A DNA stretch of 64,000 nt, from assembly GCF_004358755.1 (NCBI RefSeq), contig NZ_SMZY01000001.1, forward strand, positions 1,388,886 to 1,452,885. The letters run 5' to 3'. This stretch comes from Peribacillus frigoritolerans (GTDB taxonomy: Bacteria > Bacillota > Bacilli > Bacillales > Bacillaceae). The notes under the pieces were generated by a model. It saw nothing but the letters and a program-made list of their open reading frames with translations. It searched no databases and was not told the origin of the DNA. This document shows positions 9,820 through 19,796 of this stretch, in pieces; the stretch's first letter is position 1, and the number at the start of each line of letters is the position of its first letter. A program made the translations under genes and the position numbers.

Positions 9820-11082
9820 TTATAAAAAGAATCTTTGAATATCATTCCATGTGACAACCAGCATCAACAGCATCAATAAGGCAAAACCGATAAAATGGAC
9901 GACGCCTTCTTTTTGGCGGTCAATCGGTTTCCCTCTCAGCGCTTCTACAAGGAAGAATAATAGTCTTCCTCCGTCCAGTGCAGGAATCGGAAGCATATTG
10001 ACAATACCTAAGTTGATGCTCAGAATGGCAGCCCAGCTCATTAAATTGATGATGCCTGTTTTTGCTACTTGGTCTGTCATGTCATAAATTCCCACCGGAC
10101 CTGAAAGCATGTCGATCGAAAACTGTCCAGTGACCAATTTTCCAAGTCCAAGCAGAATTTCTTTTGTCCAATTGAATGTTTCCGTTACTCCATATTTCAA
10201 TGAGCCGAAGAAAGATTTTTCAACAGGGTTATAAGCACCGATTCTGCCAATCGTTTCTTCCCCTACTTTACTCGCTTCAGGAACTACTTCCACTTCAAGG
10301 TTTTGACCGCCGCGGTTAATGGCAAAAGTCAGTTCTTGTTCTGGATTTGCCTGAATAACAGAAACGACCTGTTTCCATGAAGACATTACTTTTCCCTCAA
10401 TGGATGTGATTTCGTCGCCTTCTTTAAGTCCAGATTCTACAGCTGAACCGTCCGGCGTCAGCTTCCCTAAAATCGGTTCATCTATTGGAGCCCCCTGAAT
10501 AAATCCAAGGGAGAATAACAGGACAAACGCTAAAATAAAATTCATCAGCGGTCCGGCAATAATCGCCGCTGTCCGCTGTCCAAGCGTTTTCGAGCCAAAC
10601 TGGCGGTTATAAGGGGCAATTTGAACTTCAGAACCATCCACAATGAAGAAAGATTTTTCGCTCACTTCAAAGTTTTTCAGAATTTCATCCTCTTCGCCCT
10701 GTTCATAACCTGAAATGAACATTTTATGTTCAAGATCAGCCTGTTCTACTTCAATGACTCTTGCACGCGGATATTTTTCCTTATTATTAAGGATGATTTT
10801 TTCAACTTTATTTTCTTTATTAAACAGCAAACCTACATTATATCCAGGCTTCACTTCTATCATTTCTGGATCTTCACCAGCCATGCGGACAAATCCGCCA
10901 AGGGGAAGGAGTCTGATGGTATAGACCGTTTCATCTTTCATGAAAGAAAAGATCTTCGGTCCAAACCCAATTGCAAATTCACGGCATAAAATACCTGCCC
11001 GTTTTGCTAAAACTAAATGTCCCAGCTCGTGAAAGAATACGAGTGCTCCAAAAATAATAACAAACGCTAAAACGGTATTCAC
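9820..11082 (-). CDS. rseP: site-2 intramembrane zinc metalloprotease RseP/RasP
   Basis: A polytopic membrane protease that cuts transmembrane segments of anti-sigma factors (RsiW in B. subtilis), remnant signal peptides and cell-division proteins. The active site HELGH is at residues 18-22 in the first membrane helix (His18, Glu19, His22), and the third zinc ligand region is LPIPALDGGRLLFF near the C-terminus. A PDZ domain lies between (about 205-275: GLKEGDEITSIEGK). Membrane helices are predicted at about 1-20, 175-195, 345-365 and 395-415. Length 420 is typical. It is 15 nt after dxr, continuing the pyrH-frr-uppS-cdsA-dxr envelope cluster. Confidence 0.98.
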   Translation of the reverse strand: MNTVLAFVIIFGALVFFHELGHLVLAKRAGILCREFAIGFGPKIFSFMKDETVYTIRLLPLGGFVRMAGEDPEMIEVKPGYNVGLLFNKENKVEKIILNNKEKYPRARVIEVEQADLEHKMFISGYEQGEEDEILKNFEVSEKSFFIVDGSEVQIAPYNRQFGSKTLGQRTAAIIAGPLMNFILAFVLLFSLGFIQGAPIDEPILGKLTPDGSAVESGLKEGDEITSIEGKVMSSWKQVVSVIQANPEQELTFAINRGGQNLEVEVVPEASKVGEETIGRIGAYNPVEKSFFGSLKYGVTETFNWTKEILLGLGKLVTGQFSIDMLSGPVGIYDMTDQVAKTGIINLMSWAAILSINLGIVNMLPIPALDGGRLLFFLVEALRGKPIDRQKEGVVHFIGFALLMLLMLVVTWNDIQRFFL

Positions 11083-11097
11083 GTTTCATGACCACCT

Positions 11098-12246
11098 TTA
11101 TGAATATAATGTTTGAACAAATTGTCTCGTCTCTTTGTCCACTTCTTGAATGATATGCAAATCCGGGTTTGATATCACACTATGTTTTGTCAAAGCTTTT
11201 TCTATGAGATCTTCAATTTGAAGGAAGGCAATTTGTCCTTTTAAAAATGCTCCGACTGCTTCTTCGTTTGCAGCATTCAGAACAGTCGGCATTGTACCGC
11301 CTATTTTACCTGAATCATACGCAAATTGTAAGCAGCGGTATCTTTCAAAGTCCGCTTTCTCGAAATGAAGCTTGCCTACTTCCCACAGATTTAATTGCTT
11401 GGTTGATGAGAGCGGCAATCGTTCTGGATAGGATAAGGCATATTGAATGGGCACTCTCATATCCGGAGATCCTAGCTGCGCGATCACACTGCGGTCATGA
11501 AACTCTGCCATAGAGTGAATAATGCTTTCTTTATGAAGCAGTACCTCTATCTTTTCGTATGGCAAATCAAAGAGCCAGTGTGCCTCAATCACTTCAAGAC
11601 CTTTGTTCATCATAGTAGCAGAATCAATTGTGATTTTAGCACCCATGGACCAATTCGGATGGTTCAGTGCCTCGTCGACTGTTACATCTGCTAACTCTTC
11701 ACGTTTTCTGTCGCGGAAGCTTCCGCCGGATGCCGTTACAATCAATCTTTCCAGTGATTTAGGATTTTCACCCTGCAGACATTGAAAAATAGCGGAATGT
11801 TCGCTGTCAACCGGAAGAAGATCCACACCATATTTTCTTGCATGTTCTGTTACAAGATGTCCGGCAGTAACCAGGGTCTCTTTATTTGCAAGCGCAATCG
11901 TTTTTTTGCATTCAATTGCTTTTAAAGTAGGCATTAGTCCGACACTTCCAACAACTGCATTTACCACAATTTCAGCTTCAGAAATAACAGCTGCTTCTAT
12001 AAGACCTTCGGCACCATATGTAAATGTTATGTTCGGAAATTCTTCTTTAAGCTGTGAATATGCATTAAAATCATTAACAGCTACAAGACTTGGTAAAAAA
12101 TCAGAAATCGCTTTTCTTCCAAGCTCCAAATTACTTCCAAAAGACATGGCAACAAGCTGAAATTGATCGGGATGACATTTAATTACATCCAGTGTTTGCT
12201 GACCAATTGAACCTGTTGCACCCAATAAGCTAATCTTCTTCACCAT
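11098..12246 (-). CDS. dxr: 1-deoxy-D-xylulose 5-phosphate reductoisomerase
   Basis: Catalyses the NADPH-dependent conversion of DXP to MEP, the committed step of the non-mevalonate isoprenoid pathway, which supplies undecaprenyl phosphate made by the nearby UppS. The 382-residue product opens with the nucleotide-binding motif [15 protein letters not shown] (Gly9-Gly15); metal and substrate loops are seen at [22 protein letters not shown] and [22 protein letters not shown] (two pieces). It lies 33 nt after cdsA and 15 nt before rseP. Confidence 0.99.
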   Translation of the reverse strand: MVKKISLLGATGSIGQQTLDVIKCHPDQFQLVAMSFGSNLELGRKAISDFLPSLVAVNDFNAYSQLKEEFPNITFTYGAEGLIEAAVISEAEIVVNAVVGSVGLMPTLKAIECKKTIALANKETLVTAGHLVTEHARKYGVDLLPVDSEHSAIFQCLQGENPKSLERLIVTASGGSFRDRKREELADVTVDEALNHPNWSMGAKITIDSATMMNKGLEVIEAHWLFDLPYEKIEVLLHKESIIHSMAEFHDRSVIAQLGSPDMRVPIQYALSYPERLPLSSTKQLNLWEVGKLHFEKADFERYRCLQFAYDSGKIGGTMPTVLNAANEEAVGAFLKGQIAFLQIEDLIEKALTKHSVISNPDLHIIQEVDKETRQFVQTLYS

Positions 12247-12279
12247 GTCACTCCCATTCGTTTGTCACAGATAATCTAT

Positions 12280-13074
12280 TCAGTTAAAAAACAGAAACAA
12301 GAAATGCATGATCGGCAATACAAAGATCAGACTGTCAAAGCGATCCAAGATTCCCCCGTGTCCAGGCAGGATATGTCCTGAATCTTTTACTTGATAATGA
12401 CGCTTTAACGCTGATTCGGCCAAATCCCCAATTTGTCCAAAAATGGACAGTAAAACAGTGATTAGTGTGATGCTGAAATAGGAGTCTGCAAAGGCAGTAA
12501 AAGATTGAAAGATCCATGCGATGATGACAGCGCAGAAGATTCCTCCAATAGATCCCTCAATCGTTTTGTTTGGACTTATTTCCGGCCACAGCTTTCTTTT
12601 ACCTGCAGATTTTCCGATAAAATAAGCGCCTGAATCTGTAGCCCAAATAATCAGCAGGGCATAAAAGATTGAATAAAGGCCAATGTTTCGCATTTCAATA
12701 AAATAAAAAAATCCGATCCCGATGTACATGGTTGCTATAATGGTGAATCCTACATCGTCAAAGGAAAATCTGTTCTTTGTCATCACGGTATAACATAAGA
12801 AAAACAGGACACCAAGCAATGCAATTTCTATTTTAGTAATGCTGTATTCATCTAATAAGTTTATGTAGTTACTGGGGATTAATAGAACCCAAAGCAAGAA
12901 TAAACTGAGCAGCCCCGGTACACTGTATATCGTAATTCGCTTCATCTTCAGCAGTTCATAAAGGGCGATGGAAGCTAATAAGTAGATAAAAATAGTAAAA
13001 GGAGCGCGTCCATAAATTACGGCCGGCAAAAAAACGGCCAAAGCGATTACGGCAGTTATGATTCTTTGTTTCAC
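12280..13074 (-). CDS. cdsA: phosphatidate cytidylyltransferase (CDP-diglyceride synthase)
   Basis: Integral membrane enzyme making CDP-diacylglycerol from phosphatidate and CTP, the precursor of phosphatidylglycerol and other phospholipids. The 264-residue sequence is hydrophobic with about eight membrane segments. The family signature at the C-terminus is clear: SPNKTIEGSIGG and VKDSGHILPGHGGILDRFDS, with the conserved Asp pair binding metal. Position between uppS and dxr matches Bacillus. Confidence 0.98.
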   Translation of the reverse strand: MKQRIITAVIALAVFLPAVIYGRAPFTIFIYLLASIALYELLKMKRITIYSVPGLLSLFLLWVLLIPSNYINLLDEYSITKIEIALLGVLFFLCYTVMTKNRFSFDDVGFTIIATMYIGIGFFYFIEMRNIGLYSIFYALLIIWATDSGAYFIGKSAGKRKLWPEISPNKTIEGSIGGIFCAVIIAWIFQSFTAFADSYFSITLITVLLSIFGQIGDLAESALKRHYQVKDSGHILPGHGGILDRFDSLIFVLPIMHFLFLFFN

Positions 13075-13089
13075 TCTGTCACCCTCATC

Positions 13090-13863
13090 TTATAAGCCGC
13101 CAAATCTTCGCCCTCTATGCTGGTATTCATCAATGGCTGCAAGTAAATGATCCTCGCTGAAGTCCGGCCAAAGCACGTCTGTAAAGACAAATTCAGAATA
13201 TGCAAGCTGCCAGAGCATAAAATTGCTCAGCCTGATTTCTCCGCTTGTTCGAATCAGCAAATCCGGATCTCTCATGTCTTTTGTCATTAAGTATTGTGAA
13301 AACAATGCTTCATTAATGTCTTCAGGGCTGATGCTGCCCTTCTCAACGTCCTGCACAATTCCCTGAACCGCATGAATCATTTCGGCCCGGCTGCCATAAT
13401 TAAGGGCGAAATTCAGGATAAGACCATTATTATTTTTCGTATCTTCCTTTGCCTTTTGCACAGCGCGAAGTGTATGTTCTGGAATTTTTGATTCTTCTCC
13501 TATAATTCTCACTTGCACATTTTCTTCTACAAGCTCAGGGAGGAATGTTCCCAAAAATTCTTCAGGCAGCTTCATCAAGTAATCTACTTCCGTTTTTGGT
13601 CTCTTCCAGTTCTCTGTAGAAAAAGCATACAAGGTTAAGGCTTTTACTCCTAGTTCATTAGAAAGCTTCGTTATTTTTCTGACAACTTTCATGCCTTCAT
13701 GATGTCCGGCAATTCTGGGAAGAGCTCTTTTTTTAGCCCAGCGGCCATTTCCATCCATAATAATTGCAATATGTTCCGGAATTTCCCGTTGCAGAATTTC
13801 TTCTTTTGTCAATTCCGATTGCTCACGGTTAGGATTTCTCCATTTTTTCAGTTTGCCAAGCAT
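13090..13863 (-). CDS. uppS: undecaprenyl diphosphate synthase
   Basis: cis-prenyltransferase that elongates farnesyl diphosphate with eight isopentenyl units to make the C55 carrier lipid for peptidoglycan and teichoic acids. The 257-residue protein has the P-loop-like HIAIIMDGNGRWAKKR with catalytic Asp37, the YAFSTENWKRP region, and the C-terminal DLLIRTSGEIRLSNFMLWQ signature. It follows frr by 124 nt that include a terminator, and is 15 nt upstream of cdsA. Confidence 0.98.
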   Translation of the reverse strand: MLGKLKKWRNPNREQSELTKEEILQREIPEHIAIIMDGNGRWAKKRALPRIAGHHEGMKVVRKITKLSNELGVKALTLYAFSTENWKRPKTEVDYLMKLPEEFLGTFLPELVEENVQVRIIGEESKIPEHTLRAVQKAKEDTKNNNGLILNFALNYGSRAEMIHAVQGIVQDVEKGSISPEDINEALFSQYLMTKDMRDPDLLIRTSGEIRLSNFMLWQLAYSEFVFTDVLWPDFSEDHLLAAIDEYQHRGRRFGGL

Positions 13864-13923
13864 GTGATTCCTCCATCACCATTCTGCGGTCTCATATACT
13901 GCAACAATGTTAACAGTATTAAC

Positions 13924-13952
13924 AAAAAAACCCCCTGTAAACATTAGAGGGT
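13924..13952 (-). terminator. intrinsic terminator after frr
   Basis: Minus-strand ACCCTCT pairs with AGGGGGT (one G-U pair) around a nine-base loop and runs into TTTTTTTGTT. It lies in the 124-nt gap between frr and uppS, so uppS must rely on read-through or on a promoter within the roughly 60 nt before its start; I see no convincing promoter there. Confidence 0.7.
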
Positions 13953-13987
13953 CTTTTAAGCACAATTCCATTGTACAGAGTTTTTTC

Positions 13988-14545
13988 TTAAACTTCCATG
14001 ATTTCTTTTTCTTTATCTTTTGCAATTGCATCAATTTTGCTGATGAAATCATCTGTTGCTTTTTGAACATTGTCATTGTTGCTGCGAAGCTCATCTTCCG
14101 TAATTTCGCCATTTTTTTCAAGCTTTTTCAAGTCGTCGTTTGCATCTCGGCGAATATTGCGGACAGCAACTTTTGCTTCTTCAGCATATTTTTTAACAAG
14201 CTTTGCAAGCTCTTTGCGTCGCTCCTCAGTAAGTGCAGGAATAGCAAGACGAATTAAAGATCCGTCATTTGTCGGGTTTAAACCAAGATCTGATTTTAAA
14301 ATCGCTTTTTCAATTTCGCCTAAGACTGTTTTGTCATAAGGCTGGATTACAAGCAATCTTGCTTCAGGAATATTGATGGAAGCTAATTGATTTACAGGTG
14401 TTGGAGCACCGTAATAGTCTACAACGATTTTATCAAGCAATGATGCATTCGCACGTCCGGCACGGACAGTAGAAAGCTCTCTGTTAAATGCAGATACTGC
14501 TTTTTCCATTTTGTCTTTCGCTTGTGATAGCACTTGTTTTGCCAT
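13988..14545 (-). CDS. frr: ribosome recycling factor
   Basis: RRF works with EF-G to split post-termination ribosomes. The 185-residue length is exact for the family. It shows the three-helix bundle pattern and signatures [26 protein letters not shown] and [21 protein letters not shown] (each family hallmark, given in part). It starts 2 nt after the pyrH stop, and a good intrinsic terminator follows. Confidence 0.99.
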   Translation of the reverse strand: MAKQVLSQAKDKMEKAVSAFNRELSTVRAGRANASLLDKIVVDYYGAPTPVNQLASINIPEARLLVIQPYDKTVLGEIEKAILKSDLGLNPTNDGSLIRLAIPALTEERRKELAKLVKKYAEEAKVAVRNIRRDANDDLKKLEKNGEITEDELRSNNDNVQKATDDFISKIDAIAKDKEKEIMEV

Positions 14546-14547
14546 GA

Positions 14548-15270
14548 TTATTTCCCCCTTACAATAGTTCCGATATTTTCGCCTAATACCGCACGTTTAA
14601 TATTTCCTTCTTCCATAACTGAGAAGACAATAAGCGGAATATCATTATCCATGCATAGTGATGAAGCAGTTGAATCCATTACTTCTAAACCTTCTTTTAA
14701 AACATCCAGATAAGAAAGTGTTTCATATTTTACAGCTGTTGAGTCCTTTTTAGGATCGGCTGTATAAACTCCGTCGACATTGTTTTTAGCCATCAGAATG
14801 ACATCAGCTTCAATTTCTGCAGCACGCAGTGCAGCTGTTGTGTCAGTAGAGAAATACGGATTTCCTGTACCGGCAGCAAAGATGACAACCCGTTTTTTCT
14901 CCAGGTGTCTGATTGCTTTTCTTCTTATGTACGGTTCAGCCACTTGACGCATCTCAATGGAAGTTTGAACGCGAGTTTGAATTCCAAACGTTTCAAGGCT
15001 GTCCTGAAGAGCAAGTGAATTCATAACAGTGGCGAGCATCCCCATATAGTCTGCTGTCGCACGGTCCATGCCCATCTCACTGCCGATTTTACCGCGCCAA
15101 ATGTTTCCGCCGCCTACTACAACAGCAACCTCAACATCCAGTTCTGCAATTTCCTTTACTTGCTTAGCAATGGATTGAATAACGGCAGGCTTTATGCCAA
15201 AGCTGTCGTTTCCAGCCAAAGCTTCACCGCTTAATTTAAGTACAATACGATTATATTTAGGTTTGCTCAT
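14548..15270 (-). CDS. pyrH: UMP kinase
   Basis: Hexameric UMP kinase of the amino acid kinase fold, making UDP for pyrimidine nucleotide supply, regulated by GTP and UTP in the family. Motifs: [24 protein letters not shown], and the substrate region [20 protein letters not shown] start at ATG 15270 ([10 protein letters not shown], 240 residues); a TTG four codons earlier is in frame but lies inside the GGAGGT ribosome binding site. It is followed at once by frr. Confidence 0.98.
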   Translation of the reverse strand: MSKPKYNRIVLKLSGEALAGNDSFGIKPAVIQSIAKQVKEIAELDVEVAVVVGGGNIWRGKIGSEMGMDRATADYMGMLATVMNSLALQDSLETFGIQTRVQTSIEMRQVAEPYIRRKAIRHLEKKRVVIFAAGTGNPYFSTDTTAALRAAEIEADVILMAKNNVDGVYTADPKKDSTAVKYETLSYLDVLKEGLEVMDSTASSLCMDNDIPLIVFSVMEEGNIKRAVLGENIGTIVRGK

Positions 15271-15320
15271 AATGACCTCCAAGTCTTTTCCAATAGATCT
15301 AAGTACCGTGTAAATGATTT

Positions 15321-15359
15321 TTTAAAAACAGGGAACACAGATGTGTGTTCCCTGTTTTT
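15321..15359 (-). terminator. strong terminator between tsf and pyrH
   Basis: A 16-bp stem, AAAAACAGGGAACACA with TGTGTTCCCTGTTTTT, and a four-base loop, followed by an A/T-rich tail on both strands. It ends the rpsB-tsf transcription unit; pyrH begins 50 nt later, so pyrH needs its own promoter or partial read-through. Confidence 0.9.
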
Positions 15360-15417
15360 CATTTACTCATTTCTGTCTTCTGCTAAAGTTTTGCTTCAGC
15401 AGGCGTAACAGACTTGA

Positions 15418-16299
15418 TTATTTTTTGACTTGGTTCATAACTTCTTCAGCGAAATTATCCTGGCGTTTTTCAATGCCTTCGCCAACTTCGTAGCGAGTAA
15501 AGCTCTTCACTGAAGCGCCTTTAGATTCTACGAATTGTTTAACTTTTAAATCAGGGTTTTTAACGAAGCTTTGCTCAAGAAGGCAAATGTCTTCGAAGAA
15601 TTTGCCAAGACGGCCTTCTACCATTTTCTCAACGATGTTAGCAGGCTTGCCTTCGTTTAGAGCTTGCTGAGATAATACTTCGCGCTCGCGAGTTACTTCT
15701 TCTTCGCTTACAGCGTCGCGTCCGATATATTTAGGGTTAACCGCAGCAACATGCATAGCAACATCTTTTGCAGTTTCTTCTTCAGTTGTTCCTTCAAGAA
15801 CAGTTAATACAGCAATGCGTCCGCCCATGTGCAGGTAAGCACCAAATGCGTCGCTGTCTGTTTTTGTTACAATTTCAAAGCGGCGAAGCGTGATTTTCTC
15901 ACCAATTTTTGCGATTGCAGCGTTAATGAAATCAGCAACTGTTGATCCGTTGTCCATTGTTTGAGTCATAGCTTCATCAAGGTTTGCAGGTTTTTTAGCA
16001 AGCAAATGTGAAGCAAGTGCATCAAGAAGTTCTTTGAAGCCTTCGTTTTTAGCTACGAAGTCCGTTTCTGAGTTTACTTCAAGGATAACAGCTTCGTTGC
16101 CTTCAGACTTAACAAGTGCTAAGCCTTCTGCAGCAACGCGGTCTGCTTTTTTAGATGCAGAAGCGATTCCTTTTTCACGAAGGAAGTCGATTGCTTTTTC
16201 CATATCACCGTTTGTTTCTGTTAAAGCTTTTTTGCAGTCCATCATGCCTGCACCAGTTTTTTCGCGAAGTTCTTTTACCATTTGAGCAGTAATTGCCAT
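15418..16299 (-). CDS. tsf: translation elongation factor Ts
   Basis: Guanine-nucleotide exchange factor for EF-Tu. The 293-residue product starts [26 protein letters not shown] with the family N-terminal UBA-like domain, then the core with [12 protein letters not shown] and [11 protein letters not shown]. The start at 16299 follows AAGGAGG by eight nt; an upstream in-frame extension of 18 codons reads through this site and is not family-like. Two hairpins and a TATAAT sequence separate it from rpsB, so the ratio of EF-Ts to S2 can be set at this junction. Confidence 0.98.
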   Translation of the reverse strand: MAITAQMVKELREKTGAGMMDCKKALTETNGDMEKAIDFLREKGIASASKKADRVAAEGLALVKSEGNEAVILEVNSETDFVAKNEGFKELLDALASHLLAKKPANLDEAMTQTMDNGSTVADFINAAIAKIGEKITLRRFEIVTKTDSDAFGAYLHMGGRIAVLTVLEGTTEEETAKDVAMHVAAVNPKYIGRDAVSEEEVTREREVLSQQALNEGKPANIVEKMVEGRLGKFFEDICLLEQSFVKNPDLKVKQFVESKGASVKSFTRYEVGEGIEKRQDNFAEEVMNQVKK

Positions 16300-16380
16300 G
16301 AGAGTTTTCCTCCTTATTATGTGGCCGTTTTCGGCGTTATGTATTGTTTTCATTCATAAATGAATGCTGTTTGCTTTTGC

Positions 16381-16386
16381 ATTATA
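16381..16386 (-). promoter_or_regulatory. possible -10 element upstream of tsf
   Basis: A consensus TATAAT on the minus strand, 80 nt upstream of the tsf start and just beyond the rpsB terminator. No good -35 hexamer stands 16-18 bp away (TTCTTC is the best), so promoter activity is uncertain. Confidence 0.35.
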
Positions 16387-16393
16387 AAAGGAC

Positions 16394-16416
16394 GGCTCCT
16401 CCCGAAGAATGGAGCC
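16394..16416 (-). other. second hairpin in the rpsB-tsf junction
   Basis: GGCTCC and GGAGCC pair perfectly around an 11-base loop, directly after the rpsB terminator and directly before the TATAAT sequence. It is followed by GTCCTTTTAT, a weak U-tract. It may be a back-up terminator or a leader structure of tsf. Confidence 0.5.
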
Positions 16417-16420
16417 TCTT

Positions 16421-16460
16421 TAAAAAAGGTGATAAAAGGCATTCCCCTCTTATCACCTTT
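16421..16460 (-). terminator. intrinsic terminator after rpsB
   Basis: An 11-bp perfect stem AAAGGTGATAA / TTATCACCTTT with a 14-base loop (longer pairing possible) runs into TTTTTTAAAG on the minus strand, 12 nt after the rpsB stop. Efficient termination expected; tsf would depend on read-through or its own promoter. Confidence 0.85.
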
Positions 16461-16471
16461 ACTTTACCTAA

Positions 16472-17209
<738 letters not shown>

Positions 17210-17221
17210 TCATCTTTAGGC

Positions 17222-17238
17222 AAAACTGTTTTAAACAG
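17222..17238 (-). other. rpsB leader hairpin, attenuator-like
   Basis: Minus-strand CTGTTTAAAACAG, a small palindrome, is followed by TTTTG in the rpsB leader about 55 nt before the start codon. A second inverted repeat (GGTGT / ACACACC-like) lies just upstream. Stem strength is low; an S2-responsive leader is possible but unproven. Confidence 0.3.
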
Positions 17239-17287
17239 CACCATTGCCCAAATCTATGGCGTGTGTATTAACACCAAAAATTAATAT

Positions 17288-17315
17288 ATCATAAGGATTG
17301 ATCATAAGCAAGCAA
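17288..17315 (-). promoter_or_regulatory. predicted sigma-A promoter of rpsB
   Basis: Minus-strand TTGCTT (17315-17310) and TATGAT (17293-17288) separated by 16 bp, just after the swrB stop. It gives a leader of about 110 nt. No intrinsic terminator is seen between swrB and this promoter, so the fla/che transcript may also run into rpsB. Confidence 0.55.
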
Positions 17316-17322
17316 AAATCGA

Positions 17323-17808
17323 CTAGTTTTGACGGAATTTAAGCAAAAGCTCAACTTCTGTTTTCCCTTTATTAAATTCTCTCGCTATTTCCTCAGAAGA
17401 AAACCCTTTTTGATAAAGGGAAATGATCTTTTCCTCTTCTGATTCGTGTTGACCTTTTTCCAATAGGTCTGATAACTCCGGCTGATCTTCATGGGCTATT
17501 CGGAGAACCGGAAATTCCGGATCTTCCGGTTTTGTCTCTGATTTTTCCGGGTGAGAGCTGTTTCTACCTATATTAATATCTTTCTGCTGAGCCATTTTCA
17601 TTCCGGCTATCAGTTTTTCATTCTCTTCCTTAAATTCAATCAAATAAGCTGCAAGCGACTGCTCTGCTTCTTCAAGCATGGCTGCTTGCTTTTCTTCTGA
17701 TTGTTTAACTGATTGATATTTTAAAAATAAAAGGGCAATAAAATAAAAACCTGCAGCATGGAGAATCATGCTGATGATCAATAGAACGGCTGTCATATAT
17801 TTGTTCAC
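17323..17808 (-). CDS. swrB: SwrB (YlxL), swarming/flagellar basal body activator
   Basis: Membrane-anchored protein that in B. subtilis promotes maturation of the flagellar basal body and activates the export apparatus. The 161 residues show one N-terminal membrane helix (about 6-30), a Glu/Lys-rich likely coiled coil (about 35-75), a variable acidic middle, and a C-terminal helix-turn-helix-like stretch (IISLYQKGFSSEEIAREFNKGKTEVELLLKF in part) typical of the family. It is the last gene of the fla/che operon, 29 nt after sigD, as in B. subtilis. Overall similarity is modest, so the assignment rests on both topology and position. Confidence 0.9.
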   Translation of the reverse strand: MNKYMTAVLLIISMILHAAGFYFIALLFLKYQSVKQSEEKQAAMLEEAEQSLAAYLIEFKEENEKLIAGMKMAQQKDINIGRNSSHPEKSETKPEDPEFPVLRIAHEDQPELSDLLEKGQHESEEEKIISLYQKGFSSEEIAREFNKGKTEVELLLKFRQN

Positions 17809-17837
17809 TCACTTGTTTTAAGACTTATGCTGATTCA

Positions 17838-18608
17838 TTATTGAATGATTTTTTCAAGTAAATTTCTTAATTTGAACAGCGCTTTCGAGTGAATTTGGGA
17901 AATGCGCGATGTCGAAAGCCCCATCACTTGTCCGATTTCTGTAAGCGTCAGTTCTTCTTTATAAAATAAACTGACCACAAGCTGTTCTTTTTCAGAGAGG
18001 CCGATGATGACTTCACTTAATTGCCGAATCAGCTCATCCTTCACGATTTTTTCCTCGGGAGAAATTGACTTCTCGTCTTTCAGAACCATTTTTGAATGGT
18101 GCTCCTGTTCATCGTGCTCGTGATTTTGGTCGTCTATAGAAAGAACATTTGCAAAGAAACCCTCATTAATAATGTGTGTTACTTCTTCTTCTGACATTTC
18201 AAGGTCCTTTGCAACTTCGCGGGGCATCACATTCCGCAAATACTTTTGCTCAAGACGCTCTATACTCGCATCCACTTTTTTAGCTTTTTCTCTTGAGCTT
18301 CTCGGCAGCCAGTCTTCTTTTCTGAGACCGTCTAAAATGGCTCCTCTTATCCGGAATGAAGCATATGTTTCAAACTTCAGATCTCTTTTGTAGTCAAATT
18401 TTTCAAGGGCGTCATATAACCCGATCATTCCGATGCTCTTTAAATCCTCTTTATTCACTGATTTAGGCAGACTGACGGAGATGCGCTGCACATGATAGCT
18501 TACAAGCGGCATGTATCTTTTAATCAGCGCATCGCACGCATCATTGTCGCGGAAGTGAATCCATTTGTCCCAATGCTCTTGTTCTTCGATTTTTGCTGCT
18601 TGTATCAT
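17838..18608 (-). CDS. sigD: RNA polymerase sigma factor SigD (FliA-type)
   Basis: Alternative sigma factor for flagellin, motor, chemoreceptor and autolysin genes, held in check by anti-sigma FlgM in the family. The 256-residue protein contains region 2 (LVSYHVQRISVSLPKSVNKEDL, in part; LKFETYASFRIRGAILDGLR for -10 recognition), region 3 (RSSREKAKKVDASI) and region 4 (LSEKEQLVVSLFYKEELTLTEIG, in part; STSRISQIHSKAL for the -35). It is the penultimate gene of the fla/che operon, which makes its level sensitive to transcript length in B. subtilis. Confidence 0.98.
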   Translation of the reverse strand: MIQAAKIEEQEHWDKWIHFRDNDACDALIKRYMPLVSYHVQRISVSLPKSVNKEDLKSIGMIGLYDALEKFDYKRDLKFETYASFRIRGAILDGLRKEDWLPRSSREKAKKVDASIERLEQKYLRNVMPREVAKDLEMSEEEVTHIINEGFFANVLSIDDQNHEHDEQEHHSKMVLKDEKSISPEEKIVKDELIRQLSEVIIGLSEKEQLVVSLFYKEELTLTEIGQVMGLSTSRISQIHSKALFKLRNLLEKIIQ

Positions 18609-18653
18609 TTTTCTCCCCTTTTGATTTGTGATTTTTAACTTCTGGTGTGTTTT

Positions 18654-19151
18654 TTATATCGTTTTAGATCCTTGATTCACCGTTCTTATATGCATCATGC
18701 AGGTAGCAGGATCAAACTCGATTGTTCTCCCGCTGCTTCCCCCTACATCCATGCTTACAACGGGAATGTGCAATTGATGAAGCTGTTCGAGTATGGCTTC
18801 GACATTTCTTGGACCGATGCGCATCGTGCTGTTTGCAGACTGAAATTGAAACATTTGCGCACCGCCTGCAAGTTTTGCTTTTAACAAACCCCGGCGTCCT
18901 CCGCATGAAATAATTTGTCTGATTAGTTCTTTGACTGCAGTGTCAGCATACTTAGATGGATTTTGTACACCTGACTTGGCGAGAGCTGAATCAGGAAGCA
19001 TGACATGCACCAATCCTGCTATTTTTCTGAACTCATCATAAAGAACAAGTCCTACACAAGAACCAAGGCCTGAAGTGCGAATCCACTTTGGCGGTTCTAC
19101 GACATCTTTTTCAGCTATTCCGACTTTTACAATCTCCACTATTTGAGTCAT
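18654..19151 (-). CDS. cheD: chemoreceptor glutamine deamidase CheD
   Basis: Deamidates receptor glutamines and binds CheC to stimulate its CheY-P phosphatase activity. The 165 residues carry the Cys-His dyad region: [13 protein letters not shown] supplies the cysteine and [10 protein letters not shown] the histidine. KLAGGAQMF and [10 protein letters not shown] are further family motifs. The gene lies 4 nt after cheC and 45 nt before sigD; cheW-cheC-cheD-sigD order is that of B. subtilis. Confidence 0.97.
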   Translation of the reverse strand: MTQIVEIVKVGIAEKDVVEPPKWIRTSGLGSCVGLVLYDEFRKIAGLVHVMLPDSALAKSGVQNPSKYADTAVKELIRQIISCGGRRGLLKAKLAGGAQMFQFQSANSTMRIGPRNVEAILEQLHQLHIPVVSMDVGGSSGRTIEFDPATCMMHIRTVNQGSKTI

Positions 19152-19155
19152 GCTG

Positions 19156-19785
19156 TTATACCCCTATTGATTTGAAGAGTTTGTCAAAAGAGTCCGGGTC
19201 CGGCATCAGGAAAAAATGACCTTGGATCACTTCTGTGCTCTCATCGCCGCTCTCTTGGATAGCTGTATCAATGACAATAGCGTAATCGCTCACATGCGAG
19301 AGCTCAATCAGCCCATGTGTAATGACGGCTGCGAACATATCAATGGAAAGGCCTGGAACTGATGGATAAAGCCTGAGACCTGTAAAGTCTGACAATGCAG
19401 TCAAATAAGATCCCGTCACGATATTTCCAAGCTCTTTAAGGGCAGAGGTTCCGATTTCTTCCTGTTCAATATTTTCTATGTTAAACCCTGGATCCTTCGT
19501 CAAATTCCGGATGAATCTTTCAGCCTGTTCAAGGGATAAGATAAAATACATGGAACCCGGCAGGTCCCCTTCAATTCTTAAATAAAGGCCAGCCACAGCC
19601 ATTTCCGGTCCGCCTAAACGTTCTGTAAGCTCATTAAATGAAAGCAGGCTGACATCAGGAATCTTCATTTCAATTCTTTTATTTAAAAGAGCCGAAAGAG
19701 CTGTAGCCGAATGACCGGCTCCTATATTGCCCGCTTCTTTTAAAAGATCCAAATGCAGAGCTGTAAGCTGATTAAAATCATTCAT
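19156..19785 (-). CDS. cheC: CheY-P phosphatase CheC
   Basis: Soluble member of the CheC/CheX/FliY family that dephosphorylates CheY-P and joins CheD in the adaptation loop. Two pseudo-symmetrical active-site helices are visible: [19 protein letters not shown] near the N-terminus and [19 protein letters not shown] in the middle, each with the Glu...Asn pair. The 209-residue length is the B. subtilis one. It is 11 nt after cheW. Confidence 0.97.
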   Translation of the reverse strand: MNDFNQLTALHLDLLKEAGNIGAGHSATALSALLNKRIEMKIPDVSLLSFNELTERLGGPEMAVAGLYLRIEGDLPGSMYFILSLEQAERFIRNLTKDPGFNIENIEQEEIGTSALKELGNIVTGSYLTALSDFTGLRLYPSVPGLSIDMFAAVITHGLIELSHVSDYAIVIDTAIQESGDESTEVIQGHFFLMPDPDSFDKLFKSIGV

Positions 19786-19796
19786 ACATAAGAACC

